A stretch of 64,000 nt of DNA from Chthoniobacter sp. (GTDB lineage Bacteria; Verrucomicrobiota; Verrucomicrobiia; Chthoniobacterales; Chthoniobacteraceae), in NCBI GenBank assembly GCA_021414005.1, contig JAIOPH010000019.1, forward strand, positions 310,001 through 374,000, in the 5' to 3' direction. Made by a program: the position numbers and the translations under genes. Shown one piece after another: positions 17,659 through 27,309 of the stretch (position 1 is its first letter; each line of letters opens with the position of its first letter). Under the pieces are notes generated by a model. The model worked only from the letters and a program-made list of their open reading frames with translations, was not told the origin of the DNA and did no database searches.

Positions 17659-18372
17659 CTATTTCGGCTTTTGCTTCGCCATCTGATCGAGCTGCGGACT
17701 GCGTGCAAGCTGGTCCAGAGCCGACGTGGAAGCCTGAACCCGCGCGAGCTGACCGCCGACAAACATGCGGACGACCCAGCCGTAGGGACGCGACCCGGTT
17801 TTCGTCTCGCTCGATGTGGAATGGACTTGGGCGGTCGGTCCGGTACCGGTTTGAGTGCGATGGATGGTGCGAGTGACGGAGGAGGTGATTTCAGCGGACG
17901 CGGCGGCTTCCCGTGCCTGACCCAGAGCGGCGACGGTCATCTCGCGTTCGCCATTGTTACAAACGAACGGAACGCCGCCGTCAGAATTCTGCGCGAAGAA
18001 AAACCAGTCGAATCGCCCGGTGGCGGGCTGCGCCGAGACATTGCGGATCTGGATCTCAATCGACATTTTGCTCTTGTGGGTGCGGGTTGTGGAAAAATCC
18101 CCAACCGCGTTGCCCTTGCCGTTGTTACCCGTTTGGGTGGTGGTTCCGGCGTTGCTCCCAACGCCCCCGCCGGTGGTGCTGCGCACATCAAAAGACAAGC
18201 CGCCCGTCGTCGCCGCTCCGGGCAGGCTGGTCATCGTGCCCGAGGCGGAAGTGATCGGCCCGGAACCCCGCAGGGAACTTCCGAGGGCGCCCGTGGACAG
18301 ACCGGGTGGCGCGGAGTGGACAGGCGGCGCGGCTGCGACCGAGAGGAGGACGAGGAGGGAGTGGAGTTTCAT
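17659..18372 (-). CDS. Secreted protein, paralogue of the 257-residue neighbour
   Basis: 237 residues with a signal peptide (MKLHSLLVLLSVAAAPPVHS). The shared core with its upstream neighbour is visible: RGLSFDVR/GGLSFDVRS, IEI.IRN, RFDWFFFAQNSD versus RFECLFVGK, and a C-terminal GSRPYGWVVRMFVGGQLARVQAS versus GSRAHGWIVRAFVGEHLVKVQAS (both in part). The start overlaps the neighbour's stop as ATGA, so this is a tandem duplication that stayed coupled. No known family. Gly/Thr/Ser-rich low-complexity region at ~60-95. Confidence 0.65.
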   Translation of the reverse strand: MKLHSLLVLLSVAAAPPVHSAPPGLSTGALGSSLRGSGPITSASGTMTSLPGAATTGGLSFDVRSTTGGGVGSNAGTTTQTGNNGKGNAVGDFSTTRTHKSKMSIEIQIRNVSAQPATGRFDWFFFAQNSDGGVPFVCNNGEREMTVAALGQAREAAASAEITSSVTRTIHRTQTGTGPTAQVHSTSSETKTGSRPYGWVVRMFVGGQLARVQASTSALDQLARSPQLDQMAKQKPK

Positions 18373-19142
18373 GGTTTGGATTTTTCCGACTCACCCGGTG
18401 CGAGGGGAGGTTTCTGTTTGAGCAGGCTGGCGAGCTGCGCGGGGTCGTTCCCGATCCGGTCGAGAGTGGTATTGGAAGCCTGCACTTTCACGAGGTGCTC
18501 GCCGACGAATGCGCGAACGATCCAGCCATGCGCGCGGGAGCCGGACTCCTTCTTCTGGCTGCCGCTGGAGGAACTGGAACTGGAACTGGAGTATCTGGTG
18601 CGCGTTTCCGCGGACAGAACTTCCTCGGATTGGACCGTCTCCCTTTTGTGGTCGCCTCCGGGGACCGTGATTTGGCGCTCCACCCGGTCCCAAACAAAAA
18701 GAACTTCCGAACTCACGCCCTTGCCGACAAACAGACACTCGAAGCGAGCAGTGTCGGCCTCGCGGGCCAGATTGCGCACCAGAATCTCAATGGTGATCTG
18801 ACTGCCGCGGAGGCGCACTTCAGAAACCTGCCCTTCGCTGCCGACGGCCACGCCTTTTTCGCCCTGGCCACCGCCGTGGGCGAGCGTCCGCACATCGAAG
18901 CTCAGCCCGCGGCTCGCCGCGGCCGCCGCCAGATTGGGAGCCGGCGGCGGGGTCGCCGGGGGCTTGGCCGGGGGGGTGAGCGCGCTCTTGGCTTGAGGCT
19001 TCGGGGTGCTTTTGGCTCCGGGGCGGTCCATCGCGGTGCCGAGGGGCGGGAGCGGTTTCTTTTTCGGGGCAGGAGTCGCCGGCGGTGCCGCCAAAGCGAG
19101 CGTGGCCGAGATGCCGAACAGGAGGGAAATGACGAGCTTCAT
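18369..19142 (-). CDS. Secreted protein, paralogue of the 237-residue neighbour
   Basis: 257 residues from the ATG at 19140-19142 (signal MKLVISLLFGISATLALA). A Pro/Lys/Ala-rich linker (~19-75) precedes the core shared with the downstream paralogue. A run of ten serines sits near residue 185. It begins 13 bases after the stop of squalene-hopene cyclase, so all three genes may be one transcript. The common core (beta-rich, with a conserved GSRxxGW motif) is unassigned; a periplasmic or outer-membrane location is inferred from the signal peptide. Confidence 0.65.
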   Translation of the reverse strand: MKLVISLLFGISATLALAAPPATPAPKKKPLPPLGTAMDRPGAKSTPKPQAKSALTPPAKPPATPPPAPNLAAAAASRGLSFDVRTLAHGGGQGEKGVAVGSEGQVSEVRLRGSQITIEILVRNLAREADTARFECLFVGKGVSSEVLFVWDRVERQITVPGGDHKRETVQSEEVLSAETRTRYSSSSSSSSSGSQKKESGSRAHGWIVRAFVGEHLVKVQASNTTLDRIGNDPAQLASLLKQKPPLAPGESEKSKP

Positions 19143-19155
19143 GCGGGGACAACCT

Positions 19156-21123
19156 TCAGGCGCGAAAAAAAATAGGCTCGTGTCCGCGACCGGCGCGGTA
19201 GGCGCGGTAGGTGGCGAGGGCGAGGAGCGGCCAGTTGTGGCGATACATGTCGTAGCGCAGGTAGAAGACGCGGGGGAAGCCGGTGCCGGTGACTTCGGGC
19301 TCGGGCCAGGAGCCGTCGGGGGACTGGCGTTCGAGGAGAAAGGCAATGCCGCGGCGGATGGCGCGGGTGTCGAGCGCGGCGTGGCCGGAGGGATCGGTGG
19401 CGGCGATGAGGCCCATGAGCGCCCACGCGGTTTGCGAGGGCGTGCTTGTGCCTTTGCCTTTGAGGTGCGGGTTGTCGTAACTCGCGCACGTTTCGCCCCA
19501 GCCGCCGTCCTCGTTTTGACAGGACTCCAGCCAGTCGCGGGCGCGGACGATCCACGGCTGGCGCATGTCTTCGCCGATGGCGCGCAGGCCGCGGAGGACC
19601 TGCCAGGTGCCGTAGATGTAGTTCACGCCCCAGCGGCCGTACCACGAGCCGTCGTCCTCCTGGGTGGCGCGGATGAACTCGACGGCGCGATAGACGACGG
19701 CGCTCTCGGGGTCGTAACCGATGTAGCCGAGGAGTTCGAGGACGCGGCCGGTGAGGTCGCTGCACGTCGGGTCGAGAATGGCGTTGTGGTCGGCAAAGGG
19801 CACGTCTTCAAGCCAGCGCTGGGTCACGTCTTTGTCGAAGGCCGCCCAGCCGCCGTCCTTGCACTGGAAGCTGAGCAGCCAGCGGAGCGCGCGCTCGAAG
19901 CGCTGTTTCGCGTCGGCGTCGCCCGCCTGCCCGGTGAGGCGGAGCGCCATGAGGACCATCATGGTGTCGTCGGTGTCGGGGTAATAGACGTTGTTGAACT
20001 CGAAGGCCCAGCCGCTGGGTTCGCGGTGGCGGTTCATGGCAAACCAGTCGCCGCAGATGCGGACTTCCTTTGCCGCGAGCCAGCGTGCGGCACGCTGGAT
20101 AGGCTCGGCTTCCAGGGGCACGCCGCTTTCGCGGAGGGCGATGAGATTGATGGCGGTATCCCAGACGGGCGAGAGGCACGGCTGGATGCGGAAGTCGCGC
20201 GGATCATCCACAAAGAGCCCCTCGAAGTCGCGCCGGGCCTTGGCGTAAAGCGGGTGATCGCTTTTGTAGCCGAGCGTTTTCAGCGCGATGAGCGAGTTCA
20301 GCATCGCGGGAAAAATTGCGCCGAGTCCGTCGCTTCCTGCGCCCATGCGCTCGGTCATCCATGCCTCGGCGCTGGCGAGCGCGGTCTGGCGTCCGGGTTT
20401 CCACGGGAGCTTGTGGAGGAGCTTGAGGACGGCGTCGCAGGCGAGGAAAAAATTCGGCCACGACAAGCGCCGACCTTTGCGGCTCAAACCGAGAAAACTC
20501 TGCTCGGAACCGACGGGATACAGCTCGTGGAGCTGCTTGTCCGCGGGCAGCGCGCGGGTGGGTTTGTGGTGATTGAGGATCGCCAGCGGCATGAGCATGG
20601 CGCGGCTCCATGACGACATTTTGTAGATCGAGAAAAAGAACCACTCCGGCATGAAGATCATCTCGACCGGCACGGTGGGCAGATACTTCCACGGGAACTG
20701 CCCGAGCAGCGCGAGGTAGAGCTTCGAGTAGGTGTTCATCTGCGGGATGCCACCGAGCCGCAGCACGCAGGCGCGCGCCTCCTGCATCCACGGCTGCGTG
20801 GGCGCGTGGCCCGCGAGCTTGAGCGCGAAATAGGCTTTCACGCACGCGTTCACCTCGCTCGGTCCGCCCTCGTAGATGTTCCAGCCGCCGTCGGGAAGCT
20901 GTCGCCGACGGATGTGCGCGACACATTTTTCCTGGAGCACGGGATCGACCTCGTCCGCCCAGTGCATGAAGAGTACGTAGTCCGAGCAGAGCGTGCTATC
21001 GACGAAGAGTTCGCCGACCCAGTAGCCGTCGCCGTGCTGGAGGCGGAGGAGGTTTTCCTGCGCTTTACAAATCGCGTGCGCGAGCGGGTCGCGATCGGTT
21101 TTCGTCGGGCTGGTGAGCGTCAT
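19156..21123 (-). CDS. shc: Squalene-hopene cyclase
   Basis: 655 residues, the family's normal length. The catalytic DxDD motif is DTDD at about residue 382-386 (YYPDTDDTMMVL), and QW repeats occur throughout (for example DGSWYGRWGVNYIYGTW, NEDGGWGETCASY, SPDGSWPEPEVTGTGF). It cyclises squalene to hopene at the membrane as the first committed step to hopanoids. The HpnH gene lies ~50 bases upstream on the same strand, consistent with a hopanoid unit. Confidence 0.95.
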   Translation of the reverse strand: MTLTSPTKTDRDPLAHAICKAQENLLRLQHGDGYWVGELFVDSTLCSDYVLFMHWADEVDPVLQEKCVAHIRRRQLPDGGWNIYEGGPSEVNACVKAYFALKLAGHAPTQPWMQEARACVLRLGGIPQMNTYSKLYLALLGQFPWKYLPTVPVEMIFMPEWFFFSIYKMSSWSRAMLMPLAILNHHKPTRALPADKQLHELYPVGSEQSFLGLSRKGRRLSWPNFFLACDAVLKLLHKLPWKPGRQTALASAEAWMTERMGAGSDGLGAIFPAMLNSLIALKTLGYKSDHPLYAKARRDFEGLFVDDPRDFRIQPCLSPVWDTAINLIALRESGVPLEAEPIQRAARWLAAKEVRICGDWFAMNRHREPSGWAFEFNNVYYPDTDDTMMVLMALRLTGQAGDADAKQRFERALRWLLSFQCKDGGWAAFDKDVTQRWLEDVPFADHNAILDPTCSDLTGRVLELLGYIGYDPESAVVYRAVEFIRATQEDDGSWYGRWGVNYIYGTWQVLRGLRAIGEDMRQPWIVRARDWLESCQNEDGGWGETCASYDNPHLKGKGTSTPSQTAWALMGLIAATDPSGHAALDTRAIRRGIAFLLERQSPDGSWPEPEVTGTGFPRVFYLRYDMYRHNWPLLALATYRAYRAGRGHEPIFFRA

Positions 21124-21174
21124 CGGTTTTGAAATGTAACTTGGGATCTAGCCCAACGGCAGGCGCGGTCCGCG

Positions 21175-22470
21175 CTACTTCCCCGCCAGCGCGGTTTCCG
21201 CAGGCGCGCCTTTGCCGCCGGTGAGATGTCCTTTGCCGGCGCTCACGCCGTTGAAAGCTTTGATCTCGGCGTCGGGCGCGCCTTTGGGCCGCGCGCCGAA
21301 GTTGAACTTGATGTTCTTCCACGTATCGCCGGGCTGGGCATGCAGGCCGAGCGCGGCGGTGGGCTCGTAGCCGCAATTCATCATGCAGTTTTCGCAACGC
21401 GGGTCGCGAGCGACGCCATCCACGACGCCGATCGCGTCCCAGTTCGTCTTTTCCAAAAGCTCGCGGTAGCTGGAGTAATGGCCGTCGGTCATCAGGTAGC
21501 ACGGGCCTTTCCAGCCGCGGATGTTGCGCGTGGGGATGGCCCAGGCCGAGCAGGTTAGGTCGCGCTTGCCGGCGAGGAATTCGAGGTAAACCGGCGTGCC
21601 GAAGATGGGATATTTCGCGCCCCATTCCTCGACCTTGGCGAACTTCTCAATAGTCAGTTTGCGCGTCAGGAAGAACGTCTCCGGCTCAATGCCGAGACGC
21701 TTCACCATGTCCACCTTCGCCGCGTCGTACTCGTAGCCCGGCGCGATGGTGTGGCCGTCGAGCGCGAGTGAACTGAGGAAGGCGAACATGTCCTCGATCT
21801 CCTTCACTTCCGTCTCCTTATAGACCGTCGTGTTCGTCGCGACCTGGTAGCCGAGGATCTTCGCCATCCGCATCGCCAGCACGGCTTCTTTGAAAACACC
21901 CTCGCGTTCGACGATGAGGTCGTGCGTCCGTTCGAGGCCGTCGAGATGCACGTTCCAATACATCCAGTCGGACGGCGCGATCACGGGCTTCGTCTCGTCC
22001 TTGGGACCCTTGCGGATCTCCTCCGCGTCCTTTTGCGAGATCAATTCCTCGCTCAGCAAAACCTGCAGGTGGTCGTCCACCGCCGCCGGTGCACGGAGCG
22101 TTTCCATCGCGAGATATTCGCGCATCTTTTTCCGCATGAACATCGCGTTCGTGCAGACATAAACGATGCGCCCCTGCCCGAGCAGCCCGCCGACGAGCGC
22201 CTCGATCTGCGGGTAAATGAGCGGTTCGCCGCCGCAGATGGAAACCATTGGCGCATCGCATTCCGCCGCCGCGCCGAGGCAGTCTTCGAGCGGCATGACG
22301 TTTTTCAGCGAAGTCGAGTATTCGCGAATCCGCCCGCAACCCGTGCAGGTCAGGTTGCAGGTGTGGAGTGGTTCGAGTTGGAGAACCGTGGCGAACTTCT
22401 CCACGCCGCGCAGTTTTTTTCCAACGATGTAAGCGGCGATTTTGGCAGTAAGAGCGAGCGGAAATCTCAT
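21175..22470 (-). CDS. hpnH: Hopanoid-associated radical SAM protein HpnH
   Basis: 431 residues from the ATG at 22468-22470 ([20 protein letters not shown]). Radical SAM cluster motif C38-x3-C42-x2-C45 (CNLTCTGC), then [14 protein letters not shown] as in HpnH. HpnH joins adenosine to hopene, making adenosylhopane for extended hopanoids. A C-terminal Cys cluster ([10 protein letters not shown]) fits a SPASM-like region. The longer frame upstream is a shadow across the xylA promoter. The tail beyond ~400 is longer and Gly/Lys-rich. It pairs functionally with the downstream cyclase. Confidence 0.9.
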   Translation of the reverse strand: MRFPLALTAKIAAYIVGKKLRGVEKFATVLQLEPLHTCNLTCTGCGRIREYSTSLKNVMPLEDCLGAAAECDAPMVSICGGEPLIYPQIEALVGGLLGQGRIVYVCTNAMFMRKKMREYLAMETLRAPAAVDDHLQVLLSEELISQKDAEEIRKGPKDETKPVIAPSDWMYWNVHLDGLERTHDLIVEREGVFKEAVLAMRMAKILGYQVATNTTVYKETEVKEIEDMFAFLSSLALDGHTIAPGYEYDAAKVDMVKRLGIEPETFFLTRKLTIEKFAKVEEWGAKYPIFGTPVYLEFLAGKRDLTCSAWAIPTRNIRGWKGPCYLMTDGHYSSYRELLEKTNWDAIGVVDGVARDPRCENCMMNCGYEPTAALGLHAQPGDTWKNIKFNFGARPKGAPDAEIKAFNGVSAGKGHLTGGKGAPAETALAGK

Positions 22471-22654
22471 AAGCAGCGCGCTTTTTACCCGGCGCTCTCC
22501 ATCCGCGCAACCGCCGAATCGCGCGACGCTGCAATCGCTGCGCCGCCCGGCATTTCCTCGTCCGGGAAATTCCGTGATGACAAGCCGCGCGTTTTTTTTA
22601 ACCTCCCGCTCCCCGCCGCCTCCGCGGTGCATCACCATCTCACTCATCAAAATC

Positions 22655-23968
22655 ATGTCCGAACATCTGCCCAATATCACCCGCATCGCCTACGAAGGCC
22701 CGAAGTCGAAGAATCCGCTCGCTTTCAAACACTACAACGCCGGCGAACTCGTCGAGGGCAAGAGCATGGCCGAACACCTGCGCTTCTCCATCGTCTATTG
22801 GCACACTATGTGTGGCCAGGGCGCGGACATGTTTGGCGGGCCGACGGCGATTCGCCCTTGGGATGCGGGAAAAACCGGCCTCGATCTGGCCAAGGCGCGC
22901 GTGCCGGCGTTCTTCGAGATCGCGCAGAAACTCGGTATGCCCTACTACGCGTTTCATGATCGCGACGTGGCTCCGCACGGCCAGACGCTGCGCGAGTCAA
23001 ACGCGTGGCTCGACACGATCACGGCGCTCCTGAAAGAGCAGCAGCAGCGTACGGGCATCAAGCTGCTGTGGGGCACAGCGCAGCTTTTCGTCCACCCGCG
23101 CTACATGCACGGCGCGGCCACGAGCTGCAATGCGGAGACTTTCGCCTTCGCCGCGGCGCAGGTGAAAAAGGCGCTCGAAGTGACGCACGAACTTGGTGGC
23201 GAAGGGTACACCTTCTGGGGCGGACGCGAGGGCTACTCCACGCTCTGGAACACCGATATGAAGCGCGAACTCGATCACCTCGGGCGGTTCCTGCACATGG
23301 CGGTGAATTACGCGAAGGAAATCGGCTTCAAGGGCCAGTTTTACATCGAGCCGAAGCCCAAGGAGCCGACCAAGCACCAATACGACAGCGACGCCGCCGC
23401 GTGCCTCAATTTCCTCCGCGAATACGACCTGCTCCCGCATTTCAAACTCAACCTCGAAACCAATCACGCCACCCTCGCCGGCCACTCGATGCAGCACGAA
23501 ATGGAAGTCGCCGGGGCCGCCGGCGCGCTCGGTTCGATGGACGCTAACACCGGCGACCTGCTCCTCGGCTGGGACACAGACCAGTTCCCGACCGACATTT
23601 ACCTCACCACGCAGTGCATGCTCGTGGCGCTGAAATACGGCGGTTTCACCACCGGCGGAGTGAACTTCGACTCAAAAGTCCGCCGCGAGAGCATCGACCC
23701 CGAGGATCTCTTCCACGCGCACATCGGCGGCATGGATGCCTTCGCCCGCGGCCTGAAAATCGCCGCCGCCATCCGTGCCGACGGCCGCCTCGCCGAGTTC
23801 GTCAAAAACCGCTACGCGTCGTGGGACAGCGGCGTCGGCGCGAGCATTGAAGCCGGCAAGGAAAACTTCCGCTCCCTCGAAAAACTCATGCTTGAGCAGG
23901 GCGAAGCCGCCGCCTGCCAAAGCGGGCGCCAGGAGTTTCTGGAAAACTTGATCAACCAGTTCCTTTAA
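22655..23968 (+). CDS. xylA: Xylose isomerase
   Basis: 437 residues, the length of class II xylose isomerases. Family signatures are present: [19 protein letters not shown] near the start, [17 protein letters not shown] in the middle and HNFDSK-type [23 protein letters not shown] near the end. It interconverts D-xylose and D-xylulose in the cytoplasm using divalent metal. ATG at 22655 chosen because it gives the conserved N-terminus; earlier in-frame codons overlap hpnH. Followed by a strong terminator. No other xylose genes adjoin. Confidence 0.95.
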   Translation: MSEHLPNITRIAYEGPKSKNPLAFKHYNAGELVEGKSMAEHLRFSIVYWHTMCGQGADMFGGPTAIRPWDAGKTGLDLAKARVPAFFEIAQKLGMPYYAFHDRDVAPHGQTLRESNAWLDTITALLKEQQQRTGIKLLWGTAQLFVHPRYMHGAATSCNAETFAFAAAQVKKALEVTHELGGEGYTFWGGREGYSTLWNTDMKRELDHLGRFLHMAVNYAKEIGFKGQFYIEPKPKEPTKHQYDSDAAACLNFLREYDLLPHFKLNLETNHATLAGHSMQHEMEVAGAAGALGSMDANTGDLLLGWDTDQFPTDIYLTTQCMLVALKYGGFTTGGVNFDSKVRRESIDPEDLFHAHIGGMDAFARGLKIAAAIRADGRLAEFVKNRYASWDSGVGASIEAGKENFRSLEKLMLEQGEAAACQSGRQEFLENLINQFL

Positions 23969-23986
23969 GCCGCAATCGGCCAAACG

Positions 23987-24023
23987 AAAACCGCCGGACG
24001 CAAAGCGCGTCCGGCGGTTTTTT
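23987..24023 (+). terminator. Rho-independent terminator after xylA
   Basis: Perfect 10-bp stem CCGCCGGACG (23991-24000) / CGTCCGGCGG (24008-24017) with a 7-base loop, preceded by AAAA and followed by TTTTTT. Confidence 0.9.
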
Positions 24024-24069
24024 GTTTTGAAAATTCGCGCCAAGGCGCGACGCCGAATTCCGTTACAGG

Positions 24070-24225
24070 CTAGTCGTTCGGCTTGGTCTTCCGCAGGCCG
24101 ATGACCTTGTCACCGACCTTGAACTGACCACGCGATTTGAGGATTTCGACGCGCTCGAAACGTTTCAGAACGTTGCGCTTGGCGGTGATCGTGCTTTGAC
24201 CTTTGAGAGAGCGATGTTGGGACAT
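24070..24225 (-). CDS. Chlamydia/Verrucomicrobia-type small basic protein
   Basis: 51 residues from the ATG at 24223-24225: starts MSQHRSLKGQSTITAKRNVL and continues with KRFERVEILKSRGQFKVGDK. This matches the lineage-specific small basic protein known in Chlamydiae and Verrucomicrobia (TIGR04137 type), thought to be ribosome-associated. It is the clearest taxonomic marker in the window. A 30-residue longer frame upstream is not used because the family begins at MSQHRS. Confidence 0.85.
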   Translation of the reverse strand: MSQHRSLKGQSTITAKRNVLKRFERVEILKSRGQFKVGDKVIGLRKTKPND

Positions 24226-24451
24226 AAATGATGTGGCTGGTTTTGGAAAGGGGCGCGCACTATACGGGCGGAGTTCAGCTTGAAAAGGGGAAATTTTGGG
24301 CCGGGAACGGCCCATTCAATTCTCCAACAGTTGATCTGCGGGAGGAGATCGTTCCTCTTTGGCCCGCCAAAGTCCGCACACTGCTTCGCCGCGAGATTTT
24401 CGGTTGTCATAAAAGACTACTCCGGTAGTTTGCGGCGAAAGAATTCTACCA

Positions 24452-25114
24452 ATGAACTCACACCCCCACCGTCGTTCAAACGCCTTCACGCTCGTCGAGC
24501 TTCTTACCGTGATCGCAATCATCGCCATCCTCATGGGCCTTCTTTTCCCTGCGCTCAATAATGCGAAGGATCAAGCCCGGAAGACGGAGGCAAGGTCGGC
24601 CTGTATGGGCATTCTGGCCGCTGTGAAGGCTTACAATACGGAATACAACAAGTACCCTTATCCGCTTACCGGAACCGCGCCCGCTACCGCCGCCGACGTC
24701 ATTGCTGGTGATACGACCGTCGGCGGTGCCGCCGGCGGCAACGAAAACCTCTTTAATACCCTCCGAGCCAAGTCTGCTGGCACGAATGCCAACCATGTTT
24801 TGAACCCACGTCGGATTTCGTTTTTCGAGGGCAAAGACGCGACAAGTGCCACCGCCCCAAAAGGAGGTTTTGTCACGACCGGCAGCAGCGCCGGTGCCTT
24901 CTTCGATCCGTGGGGTGCACAATACTGCGTCGCGATCGATCTCGATTACGACAATCAACTGACCACTCTCCCCTACACCGACTTTAAGACTACGACCACC
25001 TATCCTCAAACCGGCGTCGGAGTTTACTCGCTGGGCAAGGATGGCAAACTCGGGGTCGGCGGAAAATTCAAAGACGGCAGCACCAATTCCGACGACATCA
25101 TTTCGTGGCAGTAA
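24452..25114 (+). CDS. Type II secretion / type IV pilin-like pseudopilin
   Basis: 220 residues with a class III prepilin leader: SNAFTLVELLTVIAIIAILM, cleavage expected before F12 with E at +5. The C-terminal half is pseudopilin-like (DPWGAQYCVAIDLDYDN; GVYSLGKDG). After prepilin peptidase processing it would assemble into a periplasmic pseudopilus. Verrucomicrobia carry many such solitary genes. No secretion genes flank it; a tRNA-Gly follows 16 bases later. Base composition is lower in GC than its neighbours. Confidence 0.85.
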   Translation: MNSHPHRRSNAFTLVELLTVIAIIAILMGLLFPALNNAKDQARKTEARSACMGILAAVKAYNTEYNKYPYPLTGTAPATAADVIAGDTTVGGAAGGNENLFNTLRAKSAGTNANHVLNPRRISFFEGKDATSATAPKGGFVTTGSSAGAFFDPWGAQYCVAIDLDYDNQLTTLPYTDFKTTTTYPQTGVGVYSLGKDGKLGVGGKFKDGSTNSDDIISWQ

Positions 25115-25130
25115 TTCAGGTCTTCAATAC

Positions 25131-25201
25131 GCGGGTGTAGTTCAATGGTAGAACGGCAGCTTCCCAAGCTGCATACGAGGGTTCGATTCCCTTCACCCGC
25201 T
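25131..25201 (+). tRNA. tRNA-Gly (CCC)
   Basis: Acceptor GCGGGTG (25131-25137) pairs with CACCCGC (25194-25200), discriminator T. Anticodon arm GCAGC-TTCCCAA-GCTGC, anticodon CCC. T-loop TTCGATT, canonical. CCA is not encoded. Confidence 0.9.
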
Positions 25202-25249
25202 CCCTTCCAGATATCTTTGGAAATGCTCCAGAGATCCCTTTCGGGATGA

Positions 25250-26284
25250 TCACAAGCCGAGGCGGCAGGCATGGGCGCTGAAGCCGGCGCCGAAACTGAC
25301 CAGCCAGTAGTCGCCGATTGCCGAAACCGGGGGTGTTTCGCGGAGCGTTTCCTCAAGCGCAAATAGGACCGAGGGGCTGCTCATGTTGCCATACGCGGCG
25401 AGGATGCGGGCGCTGCGCTCGATCGAGTGTGGCGCGACAACCGGCGCGAGAGCGTCGAGGACATCCCGCCCGCCAGGGTGGGCGATGACGCGGGCGACGG
25501 GACTGGGGCCGCGGGCAGCCCAGAGCCGGGCAACGGCGGAGGCGGCGAGTTCGGGCACGGAGCGGTCGAGGAGGTTGCGGAGTTTTCCGTCGCGCTGCTC
25601 GAAACGCAGTTTATCTCGATCGGCGGGCTGGTGATGGGTTTGAAAAGCAAACGCGCGCAAGCCGGTCGGGCCGGGCGTGGCGCGCCAGATCGTGGCGGCG
25701 GCACCGTCGCTGAAAAGGCAGGCACTGATGATCACGCCGAGATCGTCGTCGAGATAAAACGCGGCGGAACAGACCTCGACGGCGATGCAGGCAACCGTCG
25801 CCTCCGGATGAGCCGCGAGCACATGGCTCGCGGCGCGCAGAGTCGGGATGGCGGCGCCGCAACCGAGACCCACGAGGTCCTGCAGAAAGGCATCGGTGCG
25901 CAGGCCGAGAGTTTCCGCGACGTAGCTCGTGAGACCGGGGCAAAGGTAGCCGGTGCAGGTGCAAATGATGAGGGCGTCCAGGCTGGAGGCGGGAAGGCCA
26001 GCCAAGGCAAGTGCGCCAACGAGGGCGCGGGCGGCGAGGGCGGGCGCCTCGGCGCGGTAGATGGCATTCAACTCATCGGGGGCGCGGTCGAAAATACCCC
26101 CAATGTCAGGCGCGGCGAAGTGGCGCTTCGCGATGCCATGGTCACCGCGCAGAATGTTGTGCAGAATGAGCCGGGTGCGCCGGTGCAGACGGGAGAGGAC
26201 GGCGGATTTTTCCACGATGTCCCAGCACTCCCGCTGCGTAAAAGCGGCCGGAGGCACGGCGGTGGCGATGGCTTGGAGAAACAT
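25250..26284 (-). CDS. Type III polyketide synthase (chalcone/stilbene synthase family)
   Basis: 344 residues. The catalytic triad is visible: C142 in VGLGCGAA, H269 in VIAHPGG, N300 in AYGNMSSPS. Type III PKSs extend acyl-CoA starters with malonyl-CoA to give resorcinols, pyrones or phloroglucinols. It begins 2 bases after the stop of the FAD oxidoreductase gene, forming a methyltransferase / oxidoreductase / PKS operon. The product is probably a methylated, oxidised lipidic or aromatic polyketide; chain length cannot be predicted by eye. Confidence 0.9.
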   Translation of the reverse strand: MFLQAIATAVPPAAFTQRECWDIVEKSAVLSRLHRRTRLILHNILRGDHGIAKRHFAAPDIGGIFDRAPDELNAIYRAEAPALAARALVGALALAGLPASSLDALIICTCTGYLCPGLTSYVAETLGLRTDAFLQDLVGLGCGAAIPTLRAASHVLAAHPEATVACIAVEVCSAAFYLDDDLGVIISACLFSDGAAATIWRATPGPTGLRAFAFQTHHQPADRDKLRFEQRDGKLRNLLDRSVPELAASAVARLWAARGPSPVARVIAHPGGRDVLDALAPVVAPHSIERSARILAAYGNMSSPSVLFALEETLRETPPVSAIGDYWLVSFGAGFSAHACRLGL

Positions 26285-26286
26285 GT

Positions 26287-27309
26287 TCAGTGGAGCAAGG
26301 CGTATAGCGGGCGAAACGGGAGCAGTTGGGCGCGGCTGAGCGCGGCGAGCCAGCGCTGATGAGGCGTGCGGAGCAGAAAAGGATGGAGGAGGCGCGCGGC
26401 CTTCAAGCGGATGCGGAAGCGGTGCCGGAGCGCGGTGGTTACGGTTTGACAGGTATCGGGCCAGACGGTCTCGCTGCGCGCATAGGCGATTAGCGGATCG
26501 AGGGAAGTTTCAGCACTTTGGATAGCGAGGGCCATCCCGTTGCCGGTGAAAGGCGGGATAAGCGCGTGGGCATCGCCGAGCCGGATGGTGCCGGGCATCT
26601 CAGTTGGCACAGCGAAATTGAGAGCGGCGACGGCGCACGAGGAGTCGGGATCGGGCTGCGCCGATGACAGCCGGCCGGCGAGTACCGGCAGTCCGGCCGC
26701 GGCGATGTATGCGGTCAGCAACGCGGGTCCGGTTGCCGCGAGCGCGCGGCGGCGGAATAGCCCACAAACGTTGACCTCGCCGGTCTCGATGGCCGCGAGG
26801 CCGACGTAGGCATCGTCGCCGAGATGGAGTTCGAGACCGCGGCTGAGGACAAGGCCGCGCACATGGACTTTCAGGCCGATCCAAGACGAATCGCCACGCG
26901 CGCGACCGGTGGCCAGCACGCGCCCCGGCCGCGGTGCGAAGTCGCTGACACGAATCCCGGTGCGAAGCTCGCCGCCCGCGGCGACGAAGGCGGCGGCCAG
27001 ACGGGCATCGATCGCATGACGGCTGAGGCCGAGAGCGGGTGACGGCAGCGTTTGGATGTGGAGGAGAGTTTCATTTTGAAACCAAGCCACCTCGTGATGC
27101 CGGATCGCGTCGGACAAAAAAGGGGTAAGTCCGAGGCGGGCAATGGTCGTGGCGGAGAGCCCGGTGATGAATTCTCCGCACACGCGGTGGCGCGGATATT
27201 TTCCAGCCTCAATGATGCTGACTGGCACGCCAGCACGCCGGAGCGCGAGACCGAGGGAAAGGCCCGCCAGTCCACCGCCGATGATCTCGATCGGCTGCGG
27301 CGCGATCAT
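26287..27309 (-). CDS. FAD-dependent oxidoreductase (geranylgeranyl-reductase/monooxygenase-like)
   Basis: 340 residues from the ATG at 27307-27309. Dinucleotide-binding motif IEIIGGGLAGLSLGLAL at the N-terminus, then RHRVCGEFITG (the CGEF motif common in FAD reductases tied to type III PKS clusters) and a GD motif in LGDAHALIPPFTGNGMALA. Overlaps the methyltransferase stop as ATGA. It probably oxidises or hydroxylates the polyketide made by the downstream synthase. Confidence 0.85.
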   Translation of the reverse strand: MIAPQPIEIIGGGLAGLSLGLALRRAGVPVSIIEAGKYPRHRVCGEFITGLSATTIARLGLTPFLSDAIRHHEVAWFQNETLLHIQTLPSPALGLSRHAIDARLAAAFVAAGGELRTGIRVSDFAPRPGRVLATGRARGDSSWIGLKVHVRGLVLSRGLELHLGDDAYVGLAAIETGEVNVCGLFRRRALAATGPALLTAYIAAAGLPVLAGRLSSAQPDPDSSCAVAALNFAVPTEMPGTIRLGDAHALIPPFTGNGMALAIQSAETSLDPLIAYARSETVWPDTCQTVTTALRHRFRIRLKAARLLHPFLLRTPHQRWLAALSRAQLLPFRPLYALLH

